Positions 52,850-61,018 of a stretch of DNA of 64,000 nt are shown here, piece after piece (within the stretch, counting starts at the first letter, position 1; every line of letters starts with the position of its first letter). This stretch comes from DASSUW01 sp963789005 (lineage in GTDB: Bacteria > Actinomycetota > Thermoleophilia > Solirubrobacterales > Solirubrobacteraceae), in contig CAWBIZ010000002.1 in NCBI GenBank assembly GCA_963789005.1, positions 124,001 through 188,000 of the forward strand. The letters run 5' to 3'. The position numbers and the translations under genes were made by a program. The notes under the pieces are model-generated. The model saw only the letters and a list, made by a program, of their open reading frames with translations, was not told where the DNA came from and searched no databases.

Positions 52850-52990
52850 ATGGCTCGAATCATCTCCACCCTGAACAGCATCCTGCGCCCAGAGCGCGAC
52901 GACGTCGTCCACTTCCACGCGAGCTCGTACCCCGAGCGGCCGGAGGTGTGCCACGACCAGAGCTGCTCGCGCCCGCGCCTGAGCGCCTAG
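52850..52990 (+). CDS. 46-residue small protein with CxxxxC motif
   Basis: ATG 52850 to TAG 52990: MARIISTLNSILRPERDD, then VVHFHASSYPERPEVCHDQS and CSRPRLSA. It has an AAAGG ribosome-binding site 12 bases upstream and is followed six bases later by a strong terminator, which support a real transcript. The VHFH...CHDQSC...PRL pattern resembles short conserved ORFs I recall from Solirubrobacterales. Three His and two Cys could bind metal. Function unknown. Confidence 0.65.
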   Translation: MARIISTLNSILRPERDDVVHFHASSYPERPEVCHDQSCSRPRLSA

Positions 52991-52995
52991 GCGTC

Positions 52996-53031
52996 GCCCG
53001 CCGCCGTGGGAAGGAGTCCACGGCGGCGGGC
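52996..53031 (+). terminator. Strong intrinsic terminator
   Basis: A perfect 14-bp GC-rich stem (52996-53009 with 53018-53031, GCCCGCCGCCGTGG and its complement) with an 8-base loop, then TTTG. It follows the small-protein stop by six bases and precedes the convergent ABC ATPase stop, so it may serve both directions. Confidence 0.8.
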
Positions 53032-53042
53032 TTTGACGTCCC

Positions 53043-53900
53043 TCAGCCCGCCGGCTCGGCGGGCTTCTGCTCCTGTTCCGGGTCCGTGCCGGCCGGCGCG
53101 TGACCGTCCTGGTCTTCGTCGGGGTGCTCGAGGTCGTGCACCACGGCGCCGGTCATGATCCCCACGACCTCGTGCATCGTGTGCGTCTTGGGGTCCACGA
53201 CCGCCACGCGCTTGCCGAGCCGGTGGATATGGATCCGGTCGGCGATCTCGAACACGTGCGGCATGTTGTGGCTGATCAGGATCACCGGCAGCCCGCTGTC
53301 GCGCACCCGCTTGATCAGCTCGAGCACCTGGCCGGACTCCTTGACGCCGAGTGCCGCCGTCGGCTCGTCCATGATCACGAGCTTGCGCGCCCACGCGGCG
53401 GCGCGCGCGACAGCGACGCCCTGGCGCTGGCCGCCTGAGAGCGTCTCGACCGCCTGGCTCATCGAGCGGATGCCGATCTGCAGGGCCTTCATCTGCTTGA
53501 CGGCCTCTTCCCTCTGGCCCTTGTGGTCGACCATCCGCAAGATGCTCCCGAGCGGGCCGGCGCGCCGCTTCTCGCGACCGAGGAACAGGTTCGTCGCGAT
53601 GTCGAGCGCCGGCGCGACGGCCAGGTCCTGATAGACCGTCTCGATCCCCGCCTCGCGCGCGTCGTGCGGGGTCTTGAAGCGCACGACCTCGCCGTCGAGG
53701 CGGATCTCGCCCTCGTCGGGGATGGTGGCGCCCGAGAGCGCCTTGATCATGCTCGACTTGCCGGCCCCGTTGTCGCCGATGACGGCGAGGATCTCTCCCG
53801 GATAGAGCTCGAAGTCGGCGCCGTCCATGGCGGTCACGTTCCCGTAGCGCTTCTTCAGGCCCTTGGCCGAGAGGATCGGCGTCTGGCTGGTGTCGGTCAT
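53043..53900 (-). CDS. Sugar ABC transporter ATP-binding protein (single ATPase domain)
   Basis: A 285-residue ATPase: Walker A GDNGAGKSS, signature LSGGQRQGVAVARA, Walker B KLVIMDEPTAAL and switch His in ILISHNMPHVF. It resembles FrcA-type ATPases with one nucleotide-binding domain of the carbohydrate uptake CUT2 class, not the double-domain RbsA. The acidic C-terminal tail (EHPDEDQDGHAPAGTDPEQE) is unusual. ATG 53900 overlaps the permease stop. Last gene of the transporter operon. Confidence 0.94.
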   Translation of the reverse strand: MTDTSQTPILSAKGLKKRYGNVTAMDGADFELYPGEILAVIGDNGAGKSSMIKALSGATIPDEGEIRLDGEVVRFKTPHDAREAGIETVYQDLAVAPALDIATNLFLGREKRRAGPLGSILRMVDHKGQREEAVKQMKALQIGIRSMSQAVETLSGGQRQGVAVARAAAWARKLVIMDEPTAALGVKESGQVLELIKRVRDSGLPVILISHNMPHVFEIADRIHIHRLGKRVAVVDPKTHTMHEVVGIMTGAVVHDLEHPDEDQDGHAPAGTDPEQEQKPAEPAG

Positions 53901-54916
53901 GCGCGCTTCCTCGCGATCTGATCGACCGACACGGCGACGATCACCAGGATGCCGGTGATGAGGATCTGGTACGTCGACGCGACGCCCATCAGCACCAGCC
54001 CGTTGCGGACGACGCCGATGATCAGCGCCCCGATCAGGGTCCCGATCATCGTGCCTCGACCGCCGAACAGGCTGGTGCCGCCGAGCACCACGGCGGTGAT
54101 CACGTCGAGGTTGTCGGTCGCGCCCGCGTTCGGGTCGCCGACGTTGGTGCGGGAGATCAGCAGCAGCGCCGCGACGCCGTAGATCGCGCCGGCGACGAGG
54201 TAGACCATCAGCAGCTGCCTGCGCACGGGAACGCCCATCAGACGCGTCGCCTCGGGGTTGTCGCCGAGCGCGTACACGCGGCGGCCCCACGTCGTCTGGG
54301 TGAGGACGAACCAGAACACGACGAACAGCGCGAGCGCGACGAGCGACCCGTAGGTCACCGCCGTGTCGCCGATCTGGAACGACTCGCCGAGCTTGGTCAT
54401 CACGCTCGGCAGGCCGGAGATCGTCTCGTCCTTGGAGTAGATGTGCGTCAGCGCCGAGCAGATGCTGAACGTGCCCAGCGTCACGATGAACGGCGGCAGC
54501 GAGAGCCCGACCACCAGGCCGCCGTTGACGAAGCCGACGAGCGCGCAGGTCGCGACCCCGAGCAGGATCGAGATCAGCGGCGGCACGCCGGAGTCGACGG
54601 CGAGCTTGGTCATGACGATCGATCCGAGCGCCATCGCCGTTCCGCACGAGAGATCGATGCCGGCCGTCAGGATGATCAGCGTCTGGCCGATCGCCAGCGT
54701 GCCGATCACCATCACCTGCTGGAGGATCAGCGAGAAGTTCGTCGGATCCAGGAACTGGTCAGACTGCGTCGTGAAGAACGCGCACGCGAGGAGCAGGGCG
54801 ATCAGCGGCCCCAGCTGCGCCACCCGATCTCCGGAAACCTTCGGGACCTTGCGGCCGCCGGCGGCGGGGGCGGGGGCGCCCGAAGGCGCCCCCGCGGTCT
54901 GAGGCTCGGTCGCCAC
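53897..54916 (-). CDS. Sugar ABC transporter permease (RbsC/IatP-like)
   Basis: A 339-residue membrane protein from GTG 54916 with about ten helices. LIILTAGIDLSCGTAMALGS and LGGTSLFGGRGTMIGTLIGA are the CUT2 permease motifs. The coding start, nucleotides 54870-54895, contains a C(UUCG)G-capped hairpin on the mRNA, just after the binding-protein stop. It forms a homodimeric pore for the sugar delivered by the binding protein. Confidence 0.93.
   Translation of the reverse strand: MATEPQTAGAPSGAPAPAAGGRKVPKVSGDRVAQLGPLIALLLACAFFTTQSDQFLDPTNFSLILQQVMVIGTLAIGQTLIILTAGIDLSCGTAMALGSIVMTKLAVDSGVPPLISILLGVATCALVGFVNGGLVVGLSLPPFIVTLGTFSICSALTHIYSKDETISGLPSVMTKLGESFQIGDTAVTYGSLVALALFVVFWFVLTQTTWGRRVYALGDNPEATRLMGVPVRRQLLMVYLVAGAIYGVAALLLISRTNVGDPNAGATDNLDVITAVVLGGTSLFGGRGTMIGTLIGALIIGVVRNGLVLMGVASTYQILITGILVIVAVSVDQIARKRA
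54870..54895 (-). promoter_or_regulatory. UUCG-tetraloop hairpin at the permease start
   Basis: An 11-bp GC stem closed by C(UUCG)G in the mRNA, within codons 8-16 of the permease. It may stabilise the upstream binding-protein mRNA end or lower permease expression relative to it; alternatively it is a by-product of GC-rich Ala/Pro/Gly codons. Confidence 0.4.
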
Positions 54917-54919
54917 GAC

Positions 54920-55957
54920 CTACCCCCAGCAGTTCTCTTCGCCGTAGGCCGGGTCCTTGGACTCCACGCCCTCGGCCGGGTCCTTGGCGATCAGCTCGAC
55001 GCCGGTGTCCAGATACCCCGAGGGCTTCTCGCCGCCGCGAACCGCGGCGGCCACCTTCTCGACCCCGAGCTGCGCCATCTTGAGCGGGTACTGCTGGCTC
55101 GTGGCGTCGATCACGCCGGTCTTGATCCCGCGCGCGATCGCGTCACAACCGCCGTCGACGGACACGAGGATGAAGTCATCGGGCTTCTTGCCGGCCGCCT
55201 TGAGCGCGTTCGCGCCGCCGAACCCGGACGGCTCGTTGATCGAGTAGATCACGTTGACGTCGGGATCCTTCTGCAGCAGCGTCTCCATCGCCGCCTGGCC
55301 CTTCGCGGTGTCACCGAGCGTCGGCGCGGCGCCGACGATCGCCGGGTCGCCCTCCTCGATCCCGAAGCCCTTGAGGAAGCCGTCATGGCGCAGCTGCCCG
55401 ACGGTGATGCCGGGCGCGAGGTCGAGCATCGCGATCTTCGGCTCGATCCCCAACTCCTCGACCTTGGCCTTGGCGTACTGGCCGATCAGCTCGCCGGCCT
55501 TGAGGTTGTCGGTCGCGAACAGCGCGTCGGCGGCCTCCTCGGGGTCGGTCGGCGTATCGAGCGCGATCACGATCACGCCCGCCGCGCGCGCCTTCTCGAT
55601 CGCCGGCACGACGGCCTTCGAGTCGGCGGGCACCAGCAGGATCCCCTTGGCGCCCTGCGTCGTCATGTTCTCGAGCGCCGTGACCTGGCTGGCGTTGTCG
55701 GTATCCGACTTGCCCGACGCCGTCAGCAGCTTCACGTTCTCCTTCTCGGCCGCGGCCTGCGCGCCCTCCTTCATCTTCACGAAGAACGGATTCGACTCCG
55801 TCTTGGTGATCAGCCCGACGGTGACCTCTTCTTCGCCGCCACCGCTCGCGCCGCCTCCGCCGCCGCCGCCCTCGTCGTCGTCACCGCACGCGGCGAGACC
55901 AAAGGCCAGCAGAGCAGACAGCAGAACCGCCGACACGACGTGCCAGGTCCTCGACAT
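54920..55957 (-). CDS. Sugar ABC transporter substrate-binding lipoprotein (probable myo-inositol)
   Basis: A 345-residue exported lipoprotein; ATG 55957 has GGAGGAGGGGAG in front. LLSALLAFGLAAC is a lipobox (Cys24) followed by an acidic/Gly-rich linker. The mature part is a type I periplasmic-binding fold: VGLITKTESNPFFVKMKEGA, AKGILLVPADSKAVVPAIE, VIALDTPTDPEEAAD and VSVDGGCDAIARGIKTG. First gene of the operon, divergent from the LacI regulator, and sharing its operator type with the inositol catabolic genes, so inositol or a related cyclitol is the likely ligand. Confidence 0.9.
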   Translation of the reverse strand: MSRTWHVVSAVLLSALLAFGLAACGDDDEGGGGGGGASGGGEEEVTVGLITKTESNPFFVKMKEGAQAAAEKENVKLLTASGKSDTDNASQVTALENMTTQGAKGILLVPADSKAVVPAIEKARAAGVIVIALDTPTDPEEAADALFATDNLKAGELIGQYAKAKVEELGIEPKIAMLDLAPGITVGQLRHDGFLKGFGIEEGDPAIVGAAPTLGDTAKGQAAMETLLQKDPDVNVIYSINEPSGFGGANALKAAGKKPDDFILVSVDGGCDAIARGIKTGVIDATSQQYPLKMAQLGVEKVAAAVRGGEKPSGYLDTGVELIAKDPAEGVESKDPAYGEENCWG

Positions 55958-56035
55958 CGCTCCCCTCCTCCTCAGGCTGCGTCCGGACGGGCGCAGCCGT
56001 TCCCGCACGGGTCGCGCTCCCTCGGCGCAGCTCCG

Positions 56036-56049
56036 TGCAATCGATTCCA
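56036..56049. promoter_or_regulatory. LacI-type operator (transporter side)
   Basis: TGCAATCGATTCCA, a palindrome centred on CG, with the same 14-mer as the site at 57179-57192. It lies downstream of the -10 of the transporter promoter, where a bound repressor would block transcription. Confidence 0.75.
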
Positions 56050-56060
56050 AGTGCGGGCGC

Positions 56061-56090
56061 AGGGTATGCCGGTTCGGGATCGTTTGTCAA
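56061..56090 (-). promoter_or_regulatory. Candidate promoter of the transporter operon
   Basis: On the minus strand TTGACA (56085-56090), an 18-base spacer and TACCCT (56061-56066) form a sigma-70-like promoter. The LacI-type operator follows within 12 bases. Confidence 0.55.
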
Positions 56091-56109
56091 GCCCTGTAGC
56101 CTCCCGCGC

Positions 56110-57162
56110 ATGGCCTCCGAGGAACGTACCGCACGGCGGCCGACGCTGGCGGACGTGGCAGCGGCCGCCGGCGTGTCACTGTCGACCGCGTCGCGCGCCC
56201 TCGGTGCCGGTACGCACGTCAGCGCCCCTACGCGGGAGCGCGTATGGGCCGCTGCGGAGCGGCTGCGCTTCGAGCCGAACCAGCTCGCCCGGTCGCTGCG
56301 ACGTGGCTCGACGATGGCCGTCGGGCTCGTGATCCCCGACGTGGCGGCCGCCTTCTACGGCACCGCGCTGAAGGGCGTGCAGGAAGTGCTCGAGGCCGCG
56401 GGCTACCACGTCCTGGTGGTCAACACGGGCCGCGCCGCCGCGCGCGAGCGCGAGGCGATCCGCAGCCTCCGGGCGCACCAGGTCGACGGCCTGATCATCG
56501 CCACGTACGGGGGCTATGAGGACATCGGCGTCCCAGCCGTGTTCTTCGACGACGTGCTTCCCGACGTCGGTGTCGGGGCGATCGCGCTGGCCAACGCCGA
56601 CGGCGTTGCGCTGCTCGTCGACCATCTGGTGCAGGAGCACGGTCAGCGGCGGATCGCGTACGTCGGTCCGCCGGACACCTCCGGCGACGGCCGCACGCCG
56701 GGCGTGTTCACCGCCCGCGAGCGCCTCGACGGGTTCCGCGCCGCCGCCGGTCGCGCCGGCCTCGCGCTCCCCCCGGAGTACATCCGCTTCGCCGATCCGC
56801 TGCACGGTGCCACCGCTGCGCGCACCGCCGGCATCGAGCTGCTCGGGCTCGACGAGCCGCCGACCTCGGTCGTGGCCGCCACCGACACGCTCGCGATGGG
56901 CCTCCTGCAGGCCGCTCGCGCCCGCGGCGTGCGGGTGCCCGAGGATCTCGCCATCGTCTCGTTCGACGAGCCCCCGTACGCCGACCTGCTCGAGCCACCG
57001 ATCACGTCGCTCGACCGCCACGACCACGAGCTCGGTCGCCGCGCCGCCGACCTCCTGCTGGCGGCGCTCAACGGCACCGGGCCTGCCGTATCGGCGGCTC
57101 CGGCGGTCCAGCGCGTGCCCGTGGAGCTGCGGGTGCGTCGCTCATGCGGCTGCGCGGCTTGA
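56110..57162 (+). CDS. LacI-family transcriptional regulator of inositol genes
   Basis: A 350-residue repressor from ATG 56110; upstream in-frame codons overlap the divergent promoter. The HTH is PTLADVAAAAGVSLSTASRA followed by the hinge helix LARSLRRGST. The sensor domain is a periplasmic-binding fold (AVGLVIPDVAAAFYGTALKG, RIAYVGPPDTSG, ATDTLAMGLLQAARARGV). It sits between transporter and catabolic operons; three matching operators support direct control of both, with inositol or a catabolite as likely inducer. The C-terminus ends in CGCAA. Confidence 0.93.
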   Translation: MASEERTARRPTLADVAAAAGVSLSTASRALGAGTHVSAPTRERVWAAAERLRFEPNQLARSLRRGSTMAVGLVIPDVAAAFYGTALKGVQEVLEAAGYHVLVVNTGRAAAREREAIRSLRAHQVDGLIIATYGGYEDIGVPAVFFDDVLPDVGVGAIALANADGVALLVDHLVQEHGQRRIAYVGPPDTSGDGRTPGVFTARERLDGFRAAAGRAGLALPPEYIRFADPLHGATAARTAGIELLGLDEPPTSVVAATDTLAMGLLQAARARGVRVPEDLAIVSFDEPPYADLLEPPITSLDRHDHELGRRAADLLLAALNGTGPAVSAAPAVQRVPVELRVRRSCGCAA

Positions 57163-57212
57163 CAATGAGCGCCATTTCTGCAATCGATTCCAGGCTCCGG
57201 AATCGATTGCGG
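57159..57212 (+). promoter_or_regulatory. Promoter region of the inositol operon with two LacI-type operators
   Basis: TTGACA at 57159-57164 fits a -35 box. Two operators follow: TGCAATCGATTCCA (57179-57192) and GGAATCGATTGCGG (57199-57212), the same half-site in opposite order, with centres 19 bases apart. They end 32 bases before the first gene, which has a GGGAGGGG ribosome-binding site. Confidence 0.72.
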
Positions 57213-57244
57213 TCGCTCAGGCTACGGGCCTGACGGGAGGGGAG

Positions 57245-58402
57245 ATGGGGAGGAAGCTGGGCATCGGGGTGGTCGGCCTGGGCTGGATGGGGCGCGTCCA
57301 TACGGCGTCCTACCGCCGTCTGGTCGAGCACTTTCCCGAGCTCGGCGTCGAGCCGCGGCTCGTGATCGCCTCCGACCTCGCCGCCGACCGGCGCGCGCAC
57401 GCCGAGTTGCTCGGCTTCGAGGCGACGACCGCGGACTGGCGCGCCGTCGTCGAGCATCCAGAGGTCGAGGCCGTGAGCGTGACGACCCCGAACGCGATGC
57501 ACCGCGAGGTGGCGCTGGCGGCGATCGCGGCCGGCAAGCACGTCTGGGTGGAGAAGCCCGTCGGCCGCGGGCTCGACGACACGCTCGCCGTCGCCGACGC
57601 CGCGGAGCGCGCAGGCGTCGTCAGCGGCGTCGGCTTCTGCTACCGCTTCGCGCCCGCCGTCCAGCACGCCAAGCGGCTGATCGACGCCGGCGAGATCGGC
57701 GACGTCAACCACTATCGCGGCACCTTCCTCGCCGACTACGCCAATCGGCCGGACGCCGCCGCCTCGTGGCGCTTCTTCCGCGCCGACGCCGGCTCCGGCG
57801 CCCTCGGCGACCTGATGGCGCACATCGTCGACATGACCCACCACCTGGTCGGCCCGATCGAGCGCCTCAGCGGTCGCACGGCCACGATGATCCCGCGCCG
57901 GCCGCCGCTCGCTGCCGGCACGGGCACCCACTTCAGCCGCGTCGAGACCGACGAGCTCGTGGACGTCGACAACGAGGACTGGGCCGCGGCGCTGGTCGAG
58001 CTCGGCGGCGGCGCGGTGGGGTCGCTCGAGGCAAGCCGCGTGATCGTCGGCCCGCACGTCGCCATGCGCTTCGAGGTCCACGGCACCAAGGGCGCGCTGG
58101 CCTGGGAGCTCGAGCGCATGAACGAGCTCGAGCGCTTCCAGCTCGCCGAGAACGGCGACGACGAGGGGTACATGCGAGTCGTCGCCGGCGCTCAGCATCC
58201 GGACTTCGCGGCCTTCCAGCCCGGCGCGGGCGTGCCGATGGGCTACGACGACCTGCGCGTGCTCGAGGCGCGCACGTTCGTGGCCGCGGTCGCACGCGGC
58301 GAGCAGGACGCCCCCGGGCTGGCCGAGATGGTGGCCACCGCGCGCGTGCTCGACGCGATCGAGCGGTCCGCGCGGAGCGGTGGCTGGGAGCCGGCGCGAT
58401 GA
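57245..58402 (+). CDS. iolG: Gfo/Idh/MocA oxidoreductase (probable inositol dehydrogenase)
   Basis: A 385-residue NAD(P)-dependent dehydrogenase from ATG 57245. The Rossmann motif GVVGLGWMGRVHTASY and the catalytic Lys in KHVWVEKPVGRG are canonical; the C-terminal domain has GSGALGDLMAHIVDMTHHLVG with the catalytic Asp/His. In the iol pathway IolG oxidises myo-inositol to 2-keto-myo-inositol. The protein is somewhat longer than typical IolG (about 340), and other Gfo/Idh family substrates are possible. First gene of the operon; ATGA overlap with the next. Confidence 0.85.
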   Translation: MGRKLGIGVVGLGWMGRVHTASYRRLVEHFPELGVEPRLVIASDLAADRRAHAELLGFEATTADWRAVVEHPEVEAVSVTTPNAMHREVALAAIAAGKHVWVEKPVGRGLDDTLAVADAAERAGVVSGVGFCYRFAPAVQHAKRLIDAGEIGDVNHYRGTFLADYANRPDAAASWRFFRADAGSGALGDLMAHIVDMTHHLVGPIERLSGRTATMIPRRPPLAAGTGTHFSRVETDELVDVDNEDWAAALVELGGGAVGSLEASRVIVGPHVAMRFEVHGTKGALAWELERMNELERFQLAENGDDEGYMRVVAGAQHPDFAAFQPGAGVPMGYDDLRVLEARTFVAAVARGEQDAPGLAEMVATARVLDAIERSARSGGWEPAR

Positions 58403-59304
58403 CCGTGCGCGTCGCCAACGCGCCGCTCAGCTACGGCGCCTTCGAGATGACGGTCGGCACGACCTTCCCGGTCCCCGAGCCGGACGCGGTGCTGGACGCG
58501 ATCGCCGGCGCGGGCTACGCGGGGGTCGACCTCGGGCCGCCCGGCTATCTCGGCGAGGGCGGCGCCCTGCGCGAGCGGCTCGAGGCCCACGAGCTCCACG
58601 TCGTCGGCGGCTTCGTGCCGATCGCGTTCAGCGAGCGCGACGGGTGGGACTTCGCCGGGCTGCACCACACGCTCGACTTGTTCGACGCCGCGGGCGCGAA
58701 CGGCGCGCTCCCCGTGCTGTGCGATGCCGGCGGGCCGGAGCGGATCGCGAACCCCGGACGCGGCGGCGAGGACGCCTCGCTGCGGCTCGACGACGCCCGT
58801 TGGGGCGCGCTGGTGGAGGGCGTCGAGCGGGCGGTCGATGCCGCGCGCGAGCGGGGCTACGAGCCGGTCTTCCACCACCACACGTCCACTTACGTCGAAG
58901 GCGTCCCCGAGATCGAGCGGTTCCTCGAGGACACCGACGTGATGCTCCTGCTCGACTCCGGGCACCTCGCCGTCGCCGGCGGTGACGGCGTCACGGCCCT
59001 GGAGGACTGGGGCGAGCGCGTCGGCGCCGTGCACGTCAAGGACGTGCGGCTCTCCGTGCTCGCCGGCGTGAAGGCCGAGCGTGCCGACACCCTGACGGCG
59101 TGGCAGCGCGGCCTGTTCTGCGCGCTCGGCGACGGCGACGTGGATCTGGACGGCTTCTGCGCGGCGCTCGACGCGCGCGGCTACGACGGGTGGGTCGTGG
59201 TCGAGCAGGACCGCGTGCTGGCCGACGCCGACGGCGCCTTCGCCGCCGCGGCCGCCGAGCAGGAGCGCAACCGGGCGTGGCTGCGGGAGCATGCTGGATG
59301 GTGA
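58399..59304 (+). CDS. iolE: Sugar-phosphate isomerase/epimerase family protein (inosose dehydratase-like)
   Basis: A 301-residue xylose-isomerase-like TIM barrel starting at the ATGA overlap. Signature segments: NAPLSYGAFEMTVG at the N-terminus (as in IolE), FHHHTSTYVEG, LLLDSGHLAVAGGD, VHVKDVR and WVVVEQD, supplying metal-binding Glu/Asp/His residues. IolE dehydrates 2-keto-myo-inositol. The order iolG-iolE-iolC-iolB-iolD-iolA supports the assignment; IolH is an alternative. Confidence 0.85.
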   Translation: MTVRVANAPLSYGAFEMTVGTTFPVPEPDAVLDAIAGAGYAGVDLGPPGYLGEGGALRERLEAHELHVVGGFVPIAFSERDGWDFAGLHHTLDLFDAAGANGALPVLCDAGGPERIANPGRGGEDASLRLDDARWGALVEGVERAVDAARERGYEPVFHHHTSTYVEGVPEIERFLEDTDVMLLLDSGHLAVAGGDGVTALEDWGERVGAVHVKDVRLSVLAGVKAERADTLTAWQRGLFCALGDGDVDLDGFCAALDARGYDGWVVVEQDRVLADADGAFAAAAAEQERNRAWLREHAGW

Positions 59305-60248
59305 CCGCCTTCGACGTCATCACGATGGGCCGGATCGGGGTCGACCTCTACCCGCTCGAGGCCGGCGTCTCCCTGCGCGAGGTCGAGCGCTTCGGCAAGT
59401 TCCTCGGCGGCAGCGCGACCAACGTGGCGGTGGCCGCCGCCCGTCACGGACGGCGGGCGGCGGTCGTCACCCGCACGGGCGCCGACCCGTTCGGCGAGTT
59501 CCTGCACGACGCGCTGCGCCGCTTTGGCGTCGACGACCGCTTCGTCACGCCCGTCGCGAGCCTGCCTACCCCCGTCACCTTCTGCGAGATCTTCCCGCCC
59601 GACGACTTCCCGCTCTACTTCTACCGCGAGCCGAAGGCGCCGGACCTCGAGATCCACACCGACGAGCTCGACCTCGACGCAATCCGCGCCGCGCGCATCT
59701 TCTGGGTCACGGTCACCGGCCTCTCGCAGGAGCCCAGCCGCTCCGCCACGCTGGCCGCGCTGGAGGCTCGAGGCAAGGCCGGCATCACGATCCTCGACCT
59801 CGACTACCGGCCGATGTTCTGGTCCTCTCGCGAGGAGGCGCGCCGCTGGGTGGCGGAGGCGCTGCCGCATGTGACCGTGGCGGCCGGCAACCTCGACGAG
59901 TGGGAGACGGCTGTCGGCACGCGCGATCCCGAGGCTGCGGCGGCGGCCGCACACGCGCTCGGCGTGGAGCTGGCGGTCGTCAAGCAGGGCCCCAAGGGCG
60001 TGCTGGCCTCCGACGGCGAGCAGACGGTCGAGGTGCCGCCCGTGCCGGTCGAGGTCGTGAACGGCCTCGGCGCGGGCGACGCGTTCGGGGGAGCGCTCTG
60101 CCACGGGCTGCTCGCCGGCTGGGAGCTCGAGCGCGTCATGCGCTTCTGCAACGCCGCGGGCGCGCTCGTCGCCTCCCGCCTGGCGTGCGCGGACGACATG
60201 CCGACCGAGGCCGAGGTCGAAGCGCTGCTGGCGGGGGCGACGGCATGA
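59298..60248 (+). CDS. iolC: 5-dehydro-2-deoxygluconokinase
   Basis: A 316-residue PfkB kinase; ATG 59298 overlaps the iolE end by seven bases (GTG 59301 is an alternative). MGRIGVDLYPLEAGVSL is the IolC N-terminus, FGKFLGGSATNVAVAAARHG the substrate-binding loop, DLDYRPMFW the IolC-specific segment and NGLGAGDAFGGALCHGL the ATP/active-site motif. It phosphorylates 5-dehydro-2-deoxy-D-gluconate. Stop overlaps iolB (ATGA). Confidence 0.93.
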   Translation: MVTAFDVITMGRIGVDLYPLEAGVSLREVERFGKFLGGSATNVAVAAARHGRRAAVVTRTGADPFGEFLHDALRRFGVDDRFVTPVASLPTPVTFCEIFPPDDFPLYFYREPKAPDLEIHTDELDLDAIRAARIFWVTVTGLSQEPSRSATLAALEARGKAGITILDLDYRPMFWSSREEARRWVAEALPHVTVAAGNLDEWETAVGTRDPEAAAAAAHALGVELAVVKQGPKGVLASDGEQTVEVPPVPVEVVNGLGAGDAFGGALCHGLLAGWELERVMRFCNAAGALVASRLACADDMPTEAEVEALLAGATA

Positions 60249-61018
60249 ACCACGCCCGGCTGCGAGCGATCGAGTTGGAGCCGGGCAGCAGCGCGGGCTT
60301 CCCTACGGGCGGCGACGAGGTCATCGTCCTGCCGCTGGCCGGCGCCGCCACCGTCACGGTCGACGGCGAGCGGTTCGAGCTCGAGGGCCGCGAGAGTGTG
60401 TTCTCCGCGGTCACCGACTTCGTGTACGCGCCGCGTGACGCCGAGGTCGGGATCGCCTCCGAAGCGGGCGGGCGGTTCGCGCTGCCCGCGGCCGCCGCGC
60501 GCCGGCGGCTACGGCCGCGCTACGGAGCCGCCGCGGACGTGCCCGTCGAGCTGCGCGGCGCCGGCCAGGCGAGCCGGCAGGTGAACAACTTCTGCTCGCC
60601 GGAGGCGTTCGAGGCCGACGCGCTGATCGCCGTCGAGGTGCTCACGCCGGGCGGCAACTGGTCGTCGTACCCGCCGCACAAGCACGACGAGGATGTCCCC
60701 GGGGTGGAGGTCGCGCTCGAGGAGATCTACTACTTCGAGGTCGCCCGCGGCGGCTTCGCCTACCAGCGCGTGTACGGCGGGATGGACGTGTTGCGAGAGG
60801 TCCGCACCGGCGACACGATCGACATGCCGTGTGGCTATCACGGGCCGTCGATGGCCGCTCCCGGCTACGACCTCTACTACCTGAACGTGATGGCGGGCCC
60901 GGGCGAGCGCGCGTGGCGCTTCACCGACGACCCCGCGCACGCCTGGATCCGGGACACGTGGGCCGGCCAGGAGCTCGACCCGCGGCTGCCCATGACCCAA
61001 GCGAGGAGGCACGCATGA
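60245..61018 (+). CDS. iolB: 5-deoxy-glucuronate isomerase
   Basis: A 257-residue bicupin. The C-terminal cupin has SSYPPHKHDEDVPG with the metal His residues, EEIYYFEVARGGFAYQRVY and the conserved CGYHGPSMAAPGYDLYYLN. It isomerises 5-deoxy-glucuronate to 5-dehydro-2-deoxygluconate. Both ends overlap neighbours by four bases (ATGA). Confidence 0.94.
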   Translation: MNHARLRAIELEPGSSAGFPTGGDEVIVLPLAGAATVTVDGERFELEGRESVFSAVTDFVYAPRDAEVGIASEAGGRFALPAAAARRRLRPRYGAAADVPVELRGAGQASRQVNNFCSPEAFEADALIAVEVLTPGGNWSSYPPHKHDEDVPGVEVALEEIYYFEVARGGFAYQRVYGGMDVLREVRTGDTIDMPCGYHGPSMAAPGYDLYYLNVMAGPGERAWRFTDDPAHAWIRDTWAGQELDPRLPMTQARRHA

